Below, one piece after another: positions 7,498 to 7,789 of a stretch of DNA of 7,789 nt. The position numbers and the translations under genes were made by a program. Position 1 is the first letter of the stretch, and each line of letters begins with the position of its first letter. Source of the DNA: Spirochaetaceae bacterium UBA1306 (lineage in GTDB: Bacteria > Spirochaetota > Spirochaetia > Treponematales > Rectinemataceae); assembly GCA_002307245.1 (NCBI GenBank), contig DBTW01000009.1, forward strand, positions 10,478-18,266, read 5' to 3'. The notes beneath the pieces were generated by a model. That model saw nothing but the letters and a program-made list of their open reading frames with translations. It was not told the DNA's origin and did not search any database.

Positions 7498-7532
7498 ATG
7501 TTGAAAAAGGCCAACCGAGCCTTATTCAACAT
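7498..7532. repeat. Left hairpin of the MITE-like element
   Basis: ATGTTGAAAAAGGC (7498-7511) and GCCTTATTCAACAT (7519-7532) pair with one mismatch across a 7-base loop. Read on the minus strand, the inner part AAGGC-loop-GCCTT runs into TTT, resembling a weak intrinsic terminator. It could therefore stop read-through from the right-hand gene before metH. Confidence 0.6.
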
Positions 7533-7556
7533 TACCTTTATCTGCTCAATTGCATT

Positions 7557-7595
7557 GCAGGCTGTTGAAAAGCATCGAGTTTTTCAACAGCCTGC
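7557..7595. repeat. Right hairpin of the MITE-like element
   Basis: GCAGGCTGTTGAAAA (7557-7571) and TTTTCAACAGCCTGC (7581-7595) form a perfect 15-base-pair stem around a 9-base loop. The left arm is also a direct repeat, with one mismatch, of the left end at 7493-7507, so the same 15-base module occurs three times within the element. Confidence 0.75.
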
Positions 7596-7601
7596 TAAGG
7601 T

Positions 7602-7639
7602 TCCTGGTCTGCGCTCGACGCTTCGGACGCGGCCCAGGA
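7602..7639 (-). terminator. Inverted repeat directly after the right-hand gene, possible terminator
   Basis: TCCTGGTCTGCG (7602-7613) and CGCGGCCCAGGA (7628-7639) pair over 12 positions with one mismatch and one G-T pair, with a 14-base loop. The repeat begins immediately after the stop codon of the partial minus-strand gene. No T-run follows, so intrinsic termination is doubtful; 3'-end protection or a factor-dependent site are alternatives. Confidence 0.3.
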
Positions 7640-7789
7640 TCAGGGTAGGAGGGTGTAGCCGTTCGTGCCGGCGAGGGCCGCGTTTCCGCTGGCGCTCACG
7701 CTGGCGCCGCTTACCACGAGGTCGTAAATTGTGGCCCCATCGTCGCCGTTGTTCCCGAAGGAATTATTGGCGATCACGGTCCCGCTGCC
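7640..7789 (-). CDS. C-terminal end of a probable secreted beta-helix-like protein (partial)
   Basis: The minus strand is open from the right window edge to a TGA at 7642-7640, giving the last 49 residues of a gene that starts beyond the window. The peptide includes GTVIANNSFGNNGDDGATIY and ends in GTNGYTLLP. It is rich in Gly, Ala, Ser and Asn, lacks Cys and Lys, and alternates short hydrophobic strands with N-N-S-F and G-N-N-G turns. That pattern is common in right-handed parallel beta-helix repeat proteins of the cell surface or polysaccharide-lyase type. GC-rich third codon positions and an inverted repeat directly after the stop support a real coding end. Function is not determined; it could also be a long Gly/Ser-rich adhesin. 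No connection to metH is implied. Confidence 0.6.
   Translation of the reverse strand, partial: GSGTVIANNSFGNNGDDGATIYDLVVSGASVSASGNAALAGTNGYTLLP

Larger units (their letters stand above)
7491..7597. mobile_element. MITE-like element with 18-base terminal inverted repeats starting in TA
   Basis: The left end TAGCAGGATGTTGAAAAA (7491-7508) and the reverse complement of the right end (7580-7597) agree at 17 of 18 positions, the difference being A against C at position 8. The interior is about 70 bases, too short to encode a protein, and is visibly AT-richer than the genes around it. The outermost TA on each side may be a duplicated TA target, as made by IS630/Tc1-mariner-type transposases, leaving a core of 7493-7595. 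Both ends also fold on their own as hairpins. It lies between the partial right-hand gene and metH. A weak minus-strand promoter-like pair inside, TTGAGC (7549-7544) and AATAAG (7526-7521) with a 17-base spacer, points toward metH. The element could instead be a stable intergenic palindromic repeat; other genomic copies would decide. Confidence 0.6.

Overview
This is a stretch of GC-rich bacterial chromosome carrying mostly ordinary metabolic genes packed closely together. Base composition is high-GC throughout, except for a short AT-richer patch near the right end. No rRNA, tRNA, CRISPR array or phage gene was seen. The genes (a LivF-type ABC ATPase, a Gfo/Idh/MocA oxidoreductase with a ThuA-like partner, an AraC regulator, cobalamin-dependent MetH and a queuosine-precursor transporter) occur in many phyla, so I cannot assign a lineage.

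Layout from left to right. (1) Positions 1-266, plus strand: the 3' end of a branched-chain amino acid ABC transporter ATPase (livF). (2) 241-2080, minus strand: a two-gene unit, a ThuA-like protein followed by a Gfo/Idh/MocA dehydrogenase. The two are separated by about 70 bases that contain a strong hairpin. (3) 2188-3030, plus strand: an AraC-family regulator divergent from the ThuA-like gene, probably its regulator. (4) 3003-7372, minus strand: full-length metH, whose stop codon overlaps the start of a YhhQ-type queuosine-precursor transporter as ATGA. (5) 7491-7597: a small non-coding element with 18-base inverted ends that begin and end in TA, a MITE-like insertion upstream of metH. (6) 7640-7789, minus strand: the last 49 residues of a gene running in from the right, probably an exported beta-helix-like protein.

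How the genes may work together. The regulator, ThuA-like protein and dehydrogenase look like a carbohydrate or cyclitol catabolic cassette of unknown substrate. MetH regenerates methionine, and so S-adenosylmethionine, while the coupled transporter would import the 7-deazaguanine precursor of queuosine. Two later queuosine steps use S-adenosylmethionine and, in many bacteria, cobalamin, which gives a reasonable but unproven link. Both convergent gene pairs overlap at their 3' ends (26 and 28 bases).

The observations most worth a second look are the MITE-like element, the metH-transporter coupling, and a shared promoter geometry at metH and the AraC gene that predicts leaderless transcripts. 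I did not find a convincing new defence, mobile or RNA system.
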